A DNA stretch of 40,159 nucleotides from an endosymbiont of Lamellibrachia barhami (lineage in GTDB: Bacteria > Pseudomonadota > Gammaproteobacteria > Chromatiales > Chromatiaceae). Within the stretch, counting starts at the first letter, position 1. Each line of letters begins with the position of its first letter. Under the pieces are notes generated by a model, which saw only the letters and a list, made by a program, of their open reading frames with translations, was not told where the DNA came from and did no database searches. The DNA lies in contig NZ_JAAVSH020000001.1 in the NCBI RefSeq assembly GCF_011947365.2, forward strand, positions 786,630 through 826,788, given 5' to 3'. Both the position numbers and the translations under genes were made by a program. Positions 7,594 to 16,145 of the stretch are shown here, in pieces.

Positions 7594-10068
7594 TCAACGG
7601 GGTAGTACCGGTTCGACCCCCCAGATTTTTTCGGCATACTCTTTGATTGTCCTGTCACTGGAGAAGTGCCCCATCATGGCGGTATTCATCACCGCCATGC
7701 GGTTCCATATCTCCGGGTTCCGATAACAGGCATCCGCATTGTCGCTGGTTTCGAGATAGTCCTGAAAATCGGCCAGCACCAGGAAGGGATCGCTGTTGAG
7801 CAGGGTCTCCGAGATGACTTTATAGCGGTTTGGATTGGTTGGTGAAAAGAAGCCGTTGCCGATCATATCCACCACCCGTTTCAGCTCTGGGTTGGTCTCA
7901 TAGTAGTGGCGGGGATGATAGCCTTTCCGCTTTAGCTGCTCGATGCCGTCGGTAGTCAGGCCAAAGATGAAGAAATTCTCATCGCCGACCTTCTCGCGCA
8001 TCTCCACATTGGCGCCATCCATGGTGCCGATGGTCAGCGCGCCGTTCAGCGCCAGCTTCATATTGCCTGTGCCAGAGGCCTCCATGCCTGCTGTGGATAT
8101 CTGCTGGGAGAGTTCCGCGGCCGGGATAATGTCGGAGGCGGTGGTGACATCGTAGTTCGGGATAAACACCACCTTCAACCGATCATTGACCGCAGGATCG
8201 TTATCGATGACGTCCGCAACATCGTTGATCAGGCGGATGATCAGTTTCGCCATGAAATAGCCGGGCGCCGCCTTGCCGCCGAAGATGACGGTCCGCGGCA
8301 CGAAGTCGGCAGATGGGTTGTCCAGCAGCCGGTTATAGAGAGCGATCACCCGCATCACATTGAGCAATTGTCGTTTGTATTCGTGGATGCGTTTCACCTG
8401 TACGTCGAACAGGGTATGGGGATCGATTACCTGATTGAGGTAGTGTTTCACCAGTCCGGCAAGCCGCGTTTTATTGATCTGTTTGGCGGCACGAAAACGT
8501 TCCTGAAATGTCGTGTCGTCCGCCAGCGGAACGAGATCAGCGAGTTTGTCCAGATCCCGCACCCAGTCATGGCCGATCGCTTCGCAGATCAATTTTGAGA
8601 GCGGGCGGTTGGAGAGCAGCAGCCAGCGACGGGGGGTGATGCCGTTGGTGATATTGATGAGTTTGTCGGGATAGAATTCGTGAAAGTCCTTGCAGGTCCT
8701 GGTTCGCAGCAGCTCGGAGTGCAGTGCAGAAACGCCATTGACCTTGTGGCTGCCGATAACCGCCAGGTGTGCCATGCGTATACGCCGTTCCCCCTTTTCA
8801 TCGAAAATGGAGAGGCGCCGTTGGATCTCGCGGTCGTCCGGGTGCAGGTTCCCCACCATCAGCAGAAAGCGCCGGTTGATCTCATAAATGATCTGCAGAT
8901 GGCGTGGCAGCAGTTGTTCAAACAGCTGTACTGACCAGGTTTCCAGGGCTTCCGGCAACAGGGTGTGGTTGGTATAGGAGAAGACCCGGGTGGTGATGTT
9001 CCAGGCCAACTGCCACTGCAGTTTCTCCTTGTCGAGCAGGATACGCATCAGTTCGGCGATGGCGATGGACGGGTGGGTGTCATTGAGCTGGATAGCGACC
9101 TTATCCGGCAGATCCTGCAGGTCGTCGTGATCGATGGAGAAGCGGCGCAGGATATCCTTCAGTGAGGCGCTGACGAAAAAGTATTGTTGTTTCAGGCGCA
9201 GCACCTGGTTTTTCGCGCTGCTGTCGTCAGGATAGAGCACCTTGGAGATGTTTTCCGATTGGGTCTTCTCCTCCACCGCATGGGTGTACTCCCCCATGTT
9301 AAAACAGGTCAGGTCGAAATCCTCGTAGGCCTTGGCACTCCAGAGGCGCAGATTATTGACCGTGTCGTTGTGGTAGCCGGGGATCGGGGTGTCGTAGGCC
9401 TGGGCGACAACCACATCCCCGTCGATCCAGTCGAAATGACGCCGGCCGTCCGGGCCCTGGTACTCCATGACCCGGCCGCCAAAGCGGATCTTGTAGGAGA
9501 CCTCGGGGCGGGGGAACTCCCAGGGATTACCGTGGGCAAGCCAGTTTTCCGGTAGCTCCACCTGACGTCCATCCTCCAGTTTCTGCCGGAACATGCCGTA
9601 CTCGAAACGGATGCCGTAACCGTAACCGGGAAGGTTGAGGGTCGCCATGGAGTCCAGAAAACAGGCGGCCAGCCGTCCCAGTCCGCCATTGCCGAGGGCG
9701 GCGTCGTGTTCCAGGCTGCGCAACTTTTCCAGCTCGACGCCGAGTTTATGCAGGGCCTTGCTGCACTCGTCATGGATATCCATATTGAGCAGACTGTTGA
9801 CCAGGCTGCGGCCAATGAGGAACTCCATCGAGAGGTAGTAGATCCGTTTGGCATCGCTACGGTAGTAGCTGCGCTGGGTCTCCATCCAACGCTCGATGAG
9901 CCGGTCCCGGACCACATGGCTGAAGGCCATCATCCAGTCGTGGTCGGTGGCGGTGAAAGGATCCTTGCCGATGGTGTAGACGAGATGGTTTGAGACCGAA
10001 CGTTGGATCGCCTTGGGATCGGAGCCGAGATAATCGTATTTGAAAGCGCTTTTTTTTCCGTCGCTCAT
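7594..10068 (-). CDS. glgP: Glycogen/maltodextrin phosphorylase
   Basis: 824 aa from the ATG at 10068 (MSDGKKSAFKYDYLG), chosen because an AAGGGA site precedes it and phosphorylases begin about here; a longer upstream frame is out of character. The enzyme releases glucose-1-phosphate from glycogen or maltodextrins using pyridoxal phosphate. Visible landmarks are the SYYRSDAKRIYYLSMEFLIG and LEHDAALGNGGLGRLAACF blocks, the active-site MEASGTGNMKLALNGALTIG with the PLP lysine, and the TMDGANVEM motif. Length is typical (about 815-830). The first 102 bases of the gene are repeated identically downstream (see the tandem duplication). No other glycogen genes are in the window. Confidence 0.95.
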   Translation of the reverse strand: MSDGKKSAFKYDYLGSDPKAIQRSVSNHLVYTIGKDPFTATDHDWMMAFSHVVRDRLIERWMETQRSYYRSDAKRIYYLSMEFLIGRSLVNSLLNMDIHDECSKALHKLGVELEKLRSLEHDAALGNGGLGRLAACFLDSMATLNLPGYGYGIRFEYGMFRQKLEDGRQVELPENWLAHGNPWEFPRPEVSYKIRFGGRVMEYQGPDGRRHFDWIDGDVVVAQAYDTPIPGYHNDTVNNLRLWSAKAYEDFDLTCFNMGEYTHAVEEKTQSENISKVLYPDDSSAKNQVLRLKQQYFFVSASLKDILRRFSIDHDDLQDLPDKVAIQLNDTHPSIAIAELMRILLDKEKLQWQLAWNITTRVFSYTNHTLLPEALETWSVQLFEQLLPRHLQIIYEINRRFLLMVGNLHPDDREIQRRLSIFDEKGERRIRMAHLAVIGSHKVNGVSALHSELLRTRTCKDFHEFYPDKLINITNGITPRRWLLLSNRPLSKLICEAIGHDWVRDLDKLADLVPLADDTTFQERFRAAKQINKTRLAGLVKHYLNQVIDPHTLFDVQVKRIHEYKRQLLNVMRVIALYNRLLDNPSADFVPRTVIFGGKAAPGYFMAKLIIRLINDVADVIDNDPAVNDRLKVVFIPNYDVTTASDIIPAAELSQQISTAGMEASGTGNMKLALNGALTIGTMDGANVEMREKVGDENFFIFGLTTDGIEQLKRKGYHPRHYYETNPELKRVVDMIGNGFFSPTNPNRYKVISETLLNSDPFLVLADFQDYLETSDNADACYRNPEIWNRMAVMNTAMMGHFSSDRTIKEYAEKIWGVEPVLPR

Positions 10069-11094
10069 GGCGGATCCCTTATATCGTTCTTCGGCGGAAG
10101 CAGTCACCCAGTATGCCAGCGCGGCGCCAGCAGGGGTATCTGTTTCAGCATCGGTAGGAGCAGTGGATAGCAGATCAGGCCCAGGGAGTCGGTTCCCAGA
10201 TCCCAAAGGGAGAATAGCCGATGGGGCAGGAAGTACTGAAAAACCTCAATGGCCAGGCCGTAACCCAGCAGGGGTAGGAGTTTTTTCCAGCCCCAAGCGG
10301 TGTTGGGAAAAGCGAAGTCGGTAAGAAAGGCGAGCACCAGAAAGGCGGTGAAATGTTCCCATTTGTCGTTTATGTCAGACAATTCACCGGGTAATCCAGC
10401 GTCGTGGTGGCCAGATGAGAGATGATCGACTCAGGGTGACTGCCAGGCCGAAACGAAGAGCTGTGTCAGCGGCAGAGTGGTTGCTGGCAGCACTCTCTGT
10501 TTGTCGTCAGGCCTTCACGAGCTTACGGCGCGATAACCGATGTCGGTGCGGTAGTAGAGCCTGTCCAGTGGATGCCTGGGCCAATCTGTAGGCTTCGCTG
10601 GGCTTGCACGACCGTATCCCCAAGGGCGGTGGCGCAGAGCACCCTTCTGGGCCTCGCAGTCACCACCTGACCCGCCTTTTCGGCGGTTCCTGCGTGAAAG
10701 ACCTTTCCCTTCGGTCTCGGTCTCGGGTAGGCCGGATATGGCATCACCGCCGGTATAATCCGTTGACACCGCCGGCGGCCAGTACGACACCCAGTGGAGA
10801 CGCGGATCCGCTGCGGCTCTGGTGTCCAGTTCGCCTTCGATGATGGCGGCAAGACAGTGGGCAACCAGATCCGACTGCATGCGCATCATGATAGGCTGGG
10901 TTTCAGGTCTCCGAAACGGCAGCTTGTACTCGATCACCTTTGGGGTGCCGGCTGCGACTATCAGGCCAGCGTAGAGAAAACTGCGTAGGGCAGACCTCCT
11001 TCGCCATACCAGATACGGTAAGGTGATTACCGTCCATGATGCGCTGATAAATCCGTTCGTCGACCACCGGGCGGGAGAGTAGGCCCCTCATACC
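9967..11094. repeat. Tandem duplication, copy 1 (1,128 bp)
   Basis: Runs from inside glgP through a VanZ gene into purD. It matches 11095-12238 and joins it at 11095-11098 through GCCG, which is present at both parent ends (9967-9970 and 12235-12238). By eye the glgP part is identical, the VanZ part up to about 10380 differs by five transitions, and the purD part carries many one- and two-base indels. Confidence 0.85.
10104..10514 (-). pseudogene. VanZ-like gene, duplicated copy, 5' part frameshifted
   Basis: The 92-residue intact part (MSDINDKWEHFTAFLVLAF onwards) differs from the complete copy at 11232-11645 by Ala-to-Thr, Phe-to-Leu and Ala-to-Thr changes. Upstream of 10380 relative to the coding direction, small insertions and deletions break the first membrane segment. 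It is either a decayed duplicate or a badly read copy. Confidence 0.7.
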
Positions 11095-11098
11095 GCCG
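10507..11098 (-). pseudogene. purD 3' fragment, heavily frameshifted
   Basis: Corresponds to the C-terminal half of the intact purD (11632-12238). Recognisable pieces such as QPIMMRMQSDLVAHCLAAI appear but are scattered over all three frames by numerous one- and two-base indels. It cannot encode a functional domain. It is fused at 11095-11098 to the start of a glgP fragment. Confidence 0.8.
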
Positions 11099-11196
11099 AT
11101 GGTGTAGACGAGATGGTTTGAGACCGAACGTTGGATCGCCTTGGGATCGGAGCCGAGATAATCGTATTTGAAAGCGCTTTTTTTTCCGTCGCTCAT
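11095..11196 (-). pseudogene. glgP 5' fragment in the second duplication copy
   Basis: An exact repeat of the first 102 bases of glgP, including its ribosome-binding site and ATG at 11196 (MSDGKKSAFKYDYLG), which then runs out of frame with glgP into the purD fragment. If real, it would be translated as a short chimeric peptide. Confidence 0.8.
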
Positions 11197-11231
11197 GGCG
11201 GATCCCTTATATCGTTCTTCGGCGGAAGCAG

Positions 11232-11645
11232 TCACCCAGTATGCCAGCGCGGCGCCAGCAGGGGTATCTGTTTCAGCATCGGTAGGAGCAGTGGATAGCA
11301 GATCAGGCCCAGGGAGTCGGCTCCCAGATCCCAAAGGGAGAATAGCCGATGGGGCAGGAAGTACTGAAAAACCTCAATGGCCAGGCCGTAACCCAGCAGG
11401 GGCAGGAACTTTTTCCAGCCCCAAGCGGTGTTGGGAAAAGCGAAGTCGGCAAGAAAGGCGAGCACCAGAAAGGCGGTGAAATGTTCCCATTTGTCGTTTA
11501 TGTCAGACACCACCGGGTAATCCAGCGTCGTGGTGGCCAGATGAGAGATGATCACCAGGGTGACTGCCAGGCCGAAACGAAAGAGCTGTGTCAGCGGCAG
11601 AGTGGTTGCTGGCAGCACTCTCTGTTTGTCGTCAGGCCTCTTCAC
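11232..11645 (-). CDS. VanZ-like membrane protein
   Basis: 137 aa with a GTG start at 11645 that overlaps the end of purD by 14 bases, so it is probably translationally coupled to purD. Three to four membrane segments are visible: LFRFGLAVTLVIISHLA, HFTAFLVLAFLADFAF, LLPLLGYGLAIEVFQYF and the last around LGLICYPLLLPM. The DKWEHFTAF and EVFQYFLPHR motifs are typical of the VanZ family. Some VanZ proteins lower sensitivity to glycopeptides, but most, including this type in gammaproteobacteria, are uncharacterised. Confidence 0.8.
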   Translation of the reverse strand: MKRPDDKQRVLPATTLPLTQLFRFGLAVTLVIISHLATTTLDYPVVSDINDKWEHFTAFLVLAFLADFAFPNTAWGWKKFLPLLGYGLAIEVFQYFLPHRLFSLWDLGADSLGLICYPLLLPMLKQIPLLAPRWHTG

Positions 11646-12918
11646 GAGCTACGGCGCGATAACCGATGTCGGTGCGGTAGTAGAGCCTGTCCCAGTGGAT
11701 GCGCCTGGCCAATTCGTAGGCTTTCCGCTGGGCTTGCACGACCGTATCCCCAAGGGCGGTGGCGCAGAGCACCCTTCCGCCTGCAGTCACCACCTGACCC
11801 GCCTTTTCGGCGGTTCCTGCGTGGAAGACCTTCTCCCCTTCGGTCTCGGTCTCGGGTAGGCCGGATATGGCATCACCGCCGGTATAACTGCCGGGATAAC
11901 CGCCGGCGGCCAGTACGACACCCAGTGAGACGCGGGGATCCCAAGCGGTGGTTTCGGTGTCCAGTCTGCCTTCGATGGCGGCAAGACAGTGGGCAACCAG
12001 ATCCGACTGCATGCGCATCATGATAGGCTGGGTTTCAGGGTCTCCGAAACGGCAGTTGTACTCGATCACCTTTGGGGTGCCGTCGGCTGCGATCATCAGG
12101 CCAGCGTAGAGAAAACCGGTGTAGGGCAGACCCTCCTTCGCCATACCAGATACGGTGGGCAGGATTACCTCGTCCATGATGCGCTGATAAATCCGTTCGT
12201 CGACCACCGGGGCGGGAGAGTAGGCCCCCATACCGCCGGTGTTCAGACCGGTATCGCCATCCCCTACGCGTTTGTGATCCTGGCTGGTGGCCATCGGCAG
12301 GACATGTTTCCCATCCGCCATGACGATGAAACTGGCCTCTTCACCCTCCAGGAACTCTTCGATCACTACCCGATGGCCAGCCTCGCCGAAGGCGTTGCCG
12401 GCGAGCATGTCGGATACAGCGGCTTTGGCCTCCGCTTCAGTCATGGCTACGATCACCCCCTTGCCAGCGGCCAGGCCATCGGCCTTGACTACGATCGGCG
12501 CGCCCTTCTCTGCAATATAGGCGAGGGCCGGTTCCACCTCGGTGAAGGCCTGATACTCCCCGGTGGGGATATTGTGACGGGCGAGAAAGTCCTTGGTGAA
12601 GGTCTTGGAACCTTCAAGTTGGGCTGCACCCCGGGTTGGGCCGAAACAGTTGAGTCCGGCAGCGGTAAAGGCATCCACCACTCCGATTACCAACGGGACC
12701 TCAGGACCCACGATGGTGAGTCCGATATCATTCTCTTGCGCGAATGCGATCAACTCATCGATGGCATCAACACCAAGCGGAATATTCTCCAGTTTGGGTT
12801 CCAGCGCAGTGCCAGCGTTGCCGGGGGCGACGAAGATGCGTTCTGCCAGCGGAGATTGGGCGGCTTTCCAGGCCAGCGCGTGTTCACGGCCGCCGGAGCC
12901 GATGATGAGAATGTTCAT
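11632..12918 (-). CDS. purD: Phosphoribosylamine-glycine ligase (GARS)
   Basis: 428 aa, full length. It catalyses ATP-dependent joining of glycine to phosphoribosylamine, the second step of de novo purine synthesis. The ATP-grasp enzyme starts MNILIIGSGGREHALAWK and carries GPEVPLVIGVVDAF, the GPTRGAAQLEGSKTFTKDF block, KADGLAAGKGVIVA, EEFLEGEEASFIVM and GGMGAYSPAP; the C-terminal domain ends before VanZ. In gammaproteobacteria purD normally follows purH directly; here an LpxA-like gene and about 370 bases of repeat-bearing sequence separate them. The 3' half is duplicated as a damaged copy upstream in coordinate order. Confidence 0.95.
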   Translation of the reverse strand: MNILIIGSGGREHALAWKAAQSPLAERIFVAPGNAGTALEPKLENIPLGVDAIDELIAFAQENDIGLTIVGPEVPLVIGVVDAFTAAGLNCFGPTRGAAQLEGSKTFTKDFLARHNIPTGEYQAFTEVEPALAYIAEKGAPIVVKADGLAAGKGVIVAMTEAEAKAAVSDMLAGNAFGEAGHRVVIEEFLEGEEASFIVMADGKHVLPMATSQDHKRVGDGDTGLNTGGMGAYSPAPVVDERIYQRIMDEVILPTVSGMAKEGLPYTGFLYAGLMIAADGTPKVIEYNCRFGDPETQPIMMRMQSDLVAHCLAAIEGRLDTETTAWDPRVSLGVVLAAGGYPGSYTGGDAISGLPETETEGEKVFHAGTAEKAGQVVTAGGRVLCATALGDTVVQAQRKAYELARRIHWDRLYYRTDIGYRAVAREEA

Positions 12919-13290
12919 GCTGATATGTCTGTGATCCTGTTGGGGTGGGAGGTTATGGCTTATAAAACTGTTGATGAATCGAATTGTAAATTTTCACCCG
13001 CAAGATGCAAGGGTGAATCTTGGGCTGTGGTTACCGTTTTGATTGTTAATTATTGTAAACGGCTATTTCACGGACAGTTGAGACCAACAGGGAAAAGGAG
13101 TTGACCAAACATCCGCCGGCGCTGAGCAAGGTTGAAGACTGGGTCAGCCAGGCCAAGGATCTGCCTAAGCTTCTGACCTAATTGATTGAATTCGTCCGGA
13201 AACGCCATTTATACCACGAAGGTAAGAGATTGATTAACCATGAATTTTCTTCGCGTACTTCGTGGTGAAAACAGTGTTTTCGGACGGAAG
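12919..13290. other. Intergenic region upstream of purD
   Basis: No complete gene. It holds a hairpin TTCACCC/GGGTGAA (12993-13017), an inverted repeat CCGTTT/AAACGG (about 13034-13063), a 40-codon open frame on the plus strand ending at 13181, and paired CACGAAG repeats (13213-13266). The hairpins could be leader structure of purD, but no known riboswitch class is recognised. Confidence 0.5.
13213..13266. repeat. Paired CACGAAG inverted repeat, locus A
   Basis: ACCACGAAG (13213-13221) and CTTCGTGGT (13258-13266) form a perfect 9-bp inverted pair, with further partial repeats TTCTTCGCG between them. It lies just past the LpxA-like gene's stop. Confidence 0.7.
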
Positions 13291-14070
13291 CTATTTATGC
13301 CCGGTCACACCCCGGTCGCTTTTCTCGATGAAGCGGACGAGTTTTTCCACCTCTTCTATCAATTCCTCTCCCTTAAGCTGTTCCAGTGCTTGTGAGATAT
13401 TCAGGCCAGAGAGAAACAGTGTCTTATAGGCCTGTTTGATCGCCGCCCGTGTCTTGGGGTTAAAGCCACTGCGTTTGAGGCCAATAGCGTTGAGACCGAC
13501 CAGTCGCGCCGGATTGCCGTCGCAGGTGGCGTAGGGCGGCACATCTTTCACCACCTTTGAGCAGCCGCCGAGCATGGCGTGGTCGCCGATGAAGGTGAAC
13601 TGGTGGATTCCCACCAGGCCGGAGACGAATGCCTTGTCTCCGATGCCGACATGACCTGCGATGGTGCTGTTGGGGCCGAAGATATTGTTGTTGCCGAAAC
13701 GGCAGTCGTGTCCGGCATGGAATCCGCACATGAAGTAGTTGTCGTTGCCGATGAGGGTTCCCTCCTCGGTCTTCACTCCACGGCTGATGTTCACCCCCTC
13801 CTTGATGTGATTGTCATCACCAATGACGAGAGGCTTGCTGTTGGCGGGATCGAAGGTGAGATCCTGGGGTTCGCAGCCCAGCATGGCGCCGCTACAGACC
13901 CGGTTGTTTCTGCCCAGACTTGTGCCGCGAAAGATACGTACGCCGCTGTCGATGACACAGTCCTCGCCGATTATTACATCGGATTCGATGAGGGAGAAGG
14001 GGCCGACAGTGACCGATTCATGCAGATCGGCACCGTCCTCAATGATGGCGGTGGGGTGGATTCGCTTCAT
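13291..14070 (-). CDS. LpxA-like acyl-ACP UDP-N-acetylglucosamine O-acyltransferase
   Basis: 259 aa, close to the 262 aa of LpxA. The N-terminal two thirds is a left-handed beta-helix of hexapeptide repeats (IHPTAIIEDGADL, VGPFSLIESDVIIGEDCVI, and so on). The active-site region HAGHDC (His121, equivalent to E. coli His125), the block STIAGHVGIGDKAFVSGLVG, IHQFTFIGDHAMLGGCS and DVPPYATCDGNPA all follow the LpxA pattern. The C-terminal helical domain starts near LKRSGFNPKT. LpxA starts lipid A synthesis with hydroxyacyl-ACP. The gene sits between purH and purD rather than beside lpxD/fabZ/lpxB and is flanked by CACGAAG repeats, so it is probably a paralogue with a variant acyl or sugar substrate. 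I leave the symbol blank for that reason. Confidence 0.75.
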   Translation of the reverse strand: MKRIHPTAIIEDGADLHESVTVGPFSLIESDVIIGEDCVIDSGVRIFRGTSLGRNNRVCSGAMLGCEPQDLTFDPANSKPLVIGDDNHIKEGVNISRGVKTEEGTLIGNDNYFMCGFHAGHDCRFGNNNIFGPNSTIAGHVGIGDKAFVSGLVGIHQFTFIGDHAMLGGCSKVVKDVPPYATCDGNPARLVGLNAIGLKRSGFNPKTRAAIKQAYKTLFLSGLNISQALEQLKGEELIEEVEKLVRFIEKSDRGVTGHK

Positions 14071-14081
14071 GAAATCAATGT

Positions 14082-14140
14082 TTAACCACGAAGGGCGCGA
14101 AGTGTTTAAGCCTTAGTGTTCTTCGTGCCCATCGTGGTAA
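14082..14140. repeat. Paired CACGAAG inverted repeat, locus B
   Basis: TTAACCACGAAGGGCGCGAAG on one side faces CTTCGTGCCCATCGTGGTAA on the other. It fills the gap between the purH stop (14147) and the LpxA-like start (14070). Confidence 0.75.
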
Positions 14141-14146
14141 AGCTGA

Positions 14147-15706
14147 TTAGTGACGGAAGTGGCGCATGCCGGTAAAGACCATGGCCATGCCGTGTTCGTT
14201 TGCAGCAGCGATCGCCTCGTCATCGCGCATGGAACCGCCGGGCTGGATCACTGCAACGATGCCGGCTTCTGCGGCGTTGTCGATGCCGTCCCGGAAGGGG
14301 AAGAAGGCGTCGGATGCCATCACGGAACCCTTCACTTTCAGGCCTGCATGTTCCGCTTTGATGCCGGCGATGCGGGCGGAGTTGATGCGGCTCATCTGAC
14401 CGGCGCCGACACCGATGGTCATGCCGTCCCTGCCGTAGACGATAGCGTTGGACTTGACGAACTTGGCGACGCGCCAGGTAAAGAGCAGATCGCGCATCTC
14501 CTCATCTGTGGGCTGGCGTTCGGTGACGACCTTAATCTCGTTGGTGAGTTGCAGGTCGGCGTCCTGTACCAGCAGGCCGCCGTTGACGCGCTTGAACTCG
14601 GTGCGGTGCAGTGCTTCGACATTCCACTCGCCGCACTCCAGCAGGCGCACATTCTTCTTGCTGCTGACCGCTTCGATGGCTGCGGCGGAGAGATTGGGCG
14701 CGATGATCACCTCGACGAACTGCCGGTCAACGATGGCCTGGGCGGTCTCGCCGTCCAGTTCGCCGTTGAAGGCGATGATGCCGCCGAAGGCGGATTCCGG
14801 ATCGGTGCTGTAGGCGCGATCATAGGCTTCGAGCAGATTGTCGCCGAAAGCCACGCCGCAGGGGTTGGCGTGTTTGACGATGACGCAGGCGGGGCCCTCG
14901 TCAAAGTTCTTCACGCACTCCAGGGCTGCGTCGGTGTCGCCGATATTGTTGTAGGAGAGTTCCTTGCCCTGGATCTGTTTGGTGGTGGCGATGCATGCTT
15001 CCTCGACCTTGTGTTCAACGAAGAAGGCCGCCTTTTGATGCGGATTCTCGCCGTAGCGCATGGTCTGCACCTGCTTGAACTGCATGGAGAAGGTGCGGGG
15101 AAAGTCTGCCACCTCTTCGCCGGTGCGGGCGCCCAGGTAGTTGGCGATGGCTGCATCGTAGCGGGCGGTGTGTTCGAAGGTCTTTACCGCCAGGTCAAAG
15201 CGGGTGGCAGCGGAGATATCGCCGTCGTTGCCGTCCATCTCCTCCAGAACCCGCGCATAGTCTGCGGCGTCCACCACCACGGTGACGTCCTTGTGGTTCT
15301 TGGCGGCGGCGCGAATCATGGTGGGGCCACCGATGTCGATATTCTCGATTGCGGTCGGCAGATCGCAGTCGGGATTGGCCACGGTCTGCTCAAAGGGATA
15401 GAGGTTGACCACGATCAGATCGATATTGCCGATACCATTCTCTTTCATTACCTGGTCATCGGTACCGCGCCGGCCGAGAATGCCGCCGTGAATCTTGGGG
15501 TGCAGGGTCTTGACCCGCCCATCCATCATCTCCGGGAAACCGGTGTACTCGGAGACCTCGATGACTGGGACATTGTTGTCGGTAAGCAGCTTGGCAGTGC
15601 CGCCGGTGGAGAGGATTTCAACGTTTTTTTCGGCCAGGCTGCGGGCGAATTCCACGATGCCGGTCTTATCGGAAACGCTGATCAGGGCGCGGGTAATCGA
15701 AGACAT
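14147..15706 (-). CDS. purH: Bifunctional AICAR formyltransferase / IMP cyclohydrolase
   Basis: 519 aa, full length. It performs the last two steps of IMP synthesis. The N-terminal IMP cyclohydrolase domain begins [19 protein letters not shown] and carries [30 protein letters not shown] and the INLYPF-equivalent [10 protein letters not shown]. The formyltransferase domain has [31 protein letters not shown] (Lys-His catalytic pair), [10 protein letters not shown] and the C-terminal [17 protein letters not shown] followed by [11 protein letters not shown]. It lies 118 bases after fis on the same strand, the usual gammaproteobacterial order. Confidence 0.96.
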   Translation of the reverse strand: MSSITRALISVSDKTGIVEFARSLAEKNVEILSTGGTAKLLTDNNVPVIEVSEYTGFPEMMDGRVKTLHPKIHGGILGRRGTDDQVMKENGIGNIDLIVVNLYPFEQTVANPDCDLPTAIENIDIGGPTMIRAAAKNHKDVTVVVDAADYARVLEEMDGNDGDISAATRFDLAVKTFEHTARYDAAIANYLGARTGEEVADFPRTFSMQFKQVQTMRYGENPHQKAAFFVEHKVEEACIATTKQIQGKELSYNNIGDTDAALECVKNFDEGPACVIVKHANPCGVAFGDNLLEAYDRAYSTDPESAFGGIIAFNGELDGETAQAIVDRQFVEVIIAPNLSAAAIEAVSSKKNVRLLECGEWNVEALHRTEFKRVNGGLLVQDADLQLTNEIKVVTERQPTDEEMRDLLFTWRVAKFVKSNAIVYGRDGMTIGVGAGQMSRINSARIAGIKAEHAGLKVKGSVMASDAFFPFRDGIDNAAEAGIVAVIQPGGSMRDDEAIAAANEHGMAMVFTGMRHFRH

Positions 15707-15824
15707 GATAGGTCTATCCGTTTGTTTGGAGGGATTAATGAGATGTTATGTTTGCTTGAGCACAATATACAGTGCCGAAAGCGTCCCTGGTGAAATAGTC
15801 TAAGGACAGATTCCGGCAGCGGGT

Positions 15825-16121
15825 TCAATCCAGGTCGTAGAGCGAGAGTTTTTTGCGTAACGTGCTGCGGCTGATGCCGAGAATAGCGGCTGCGCGGGTC
15901 TGGTTGCCACCGGCATATTCCATGACGCTCTCCAACAGAGGCGCCTCGACTTCATTCATCACCATGCGGTAGAGGTTGCTTGTACCGTGCCCATCAAGAT
16001 GGCTGAAATAGCGTTGCATCGCATCCTGAACGCAATGACGTAGAGGCTCGCTTTTCTTGCTGTGAGTGACTGTCAGTGTGGAATCCCCATCACTCCTGAA
16101 CATACCTGCTTCCATATTCAT
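15825..16121 (-). CDS. fis: DNA-binding protein Fis
   Basis: 98 aa, matching the 98-residue E. coli Fis. The C-terminal helix-turn-helix GGNQTRAAAILGISRSTLRKKL is the Fis/NtrC-type signature, and the middle helices (LYRMVMNEVEAPLLESVMEYA) form the dimer core. The N-terminal region that contacts Hin-type recombinases is less conserved. Fis bends DNA and tunes growth-rate-dependent transcription. It starts 24 bases after dusB, as in the conserved dusB-fis operon, and is probably controlled by the dusB promoter. Confidence 0.95.
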   Translation of the reverse strand: MNMEAGMFRSDGDSTLTVTHSKKSEPLRHCVQDAMQRYFSHLDGHGTSNLYRMVMNEVEAPLLESVMEYAGGNQTRAAAILGISRSTLRKKLSLYDLD

Positions 16122-16145
16122 GCCGCCAAGCTCCCCGTGCTTGTC

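Larger units (their letters stand above)
11095..12238. repeat. Tandem duplication, copy 2
   Basis: Contains the glgP start fragment, the complete VanZ gene and the 3' half of intact purD. It is the coding-competent version of the VanZ and purD parts, while copy 1 is the coding-competent version of the glgP part. Confidence 0.85.

Noticed and set aside
12993-13063. Purine-type riboswitch upstream of purD
   Set aside because: Two hairpins are present but none of the conserved loop sequences of known purine or PRPP riboswitches can be seen.
11989-13104. A 371-codon open frame on the plus strand
   Set aside because: Antisense to purD over most of its length, with no protein-like motifs.
14150-15793. 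A 547-codon open frame on the plus strand
   Set aside because: It lies exactly antisense to purH, whose translation is convincing, and its own translation is a low-complexity mirror of it. No family is recognisable.
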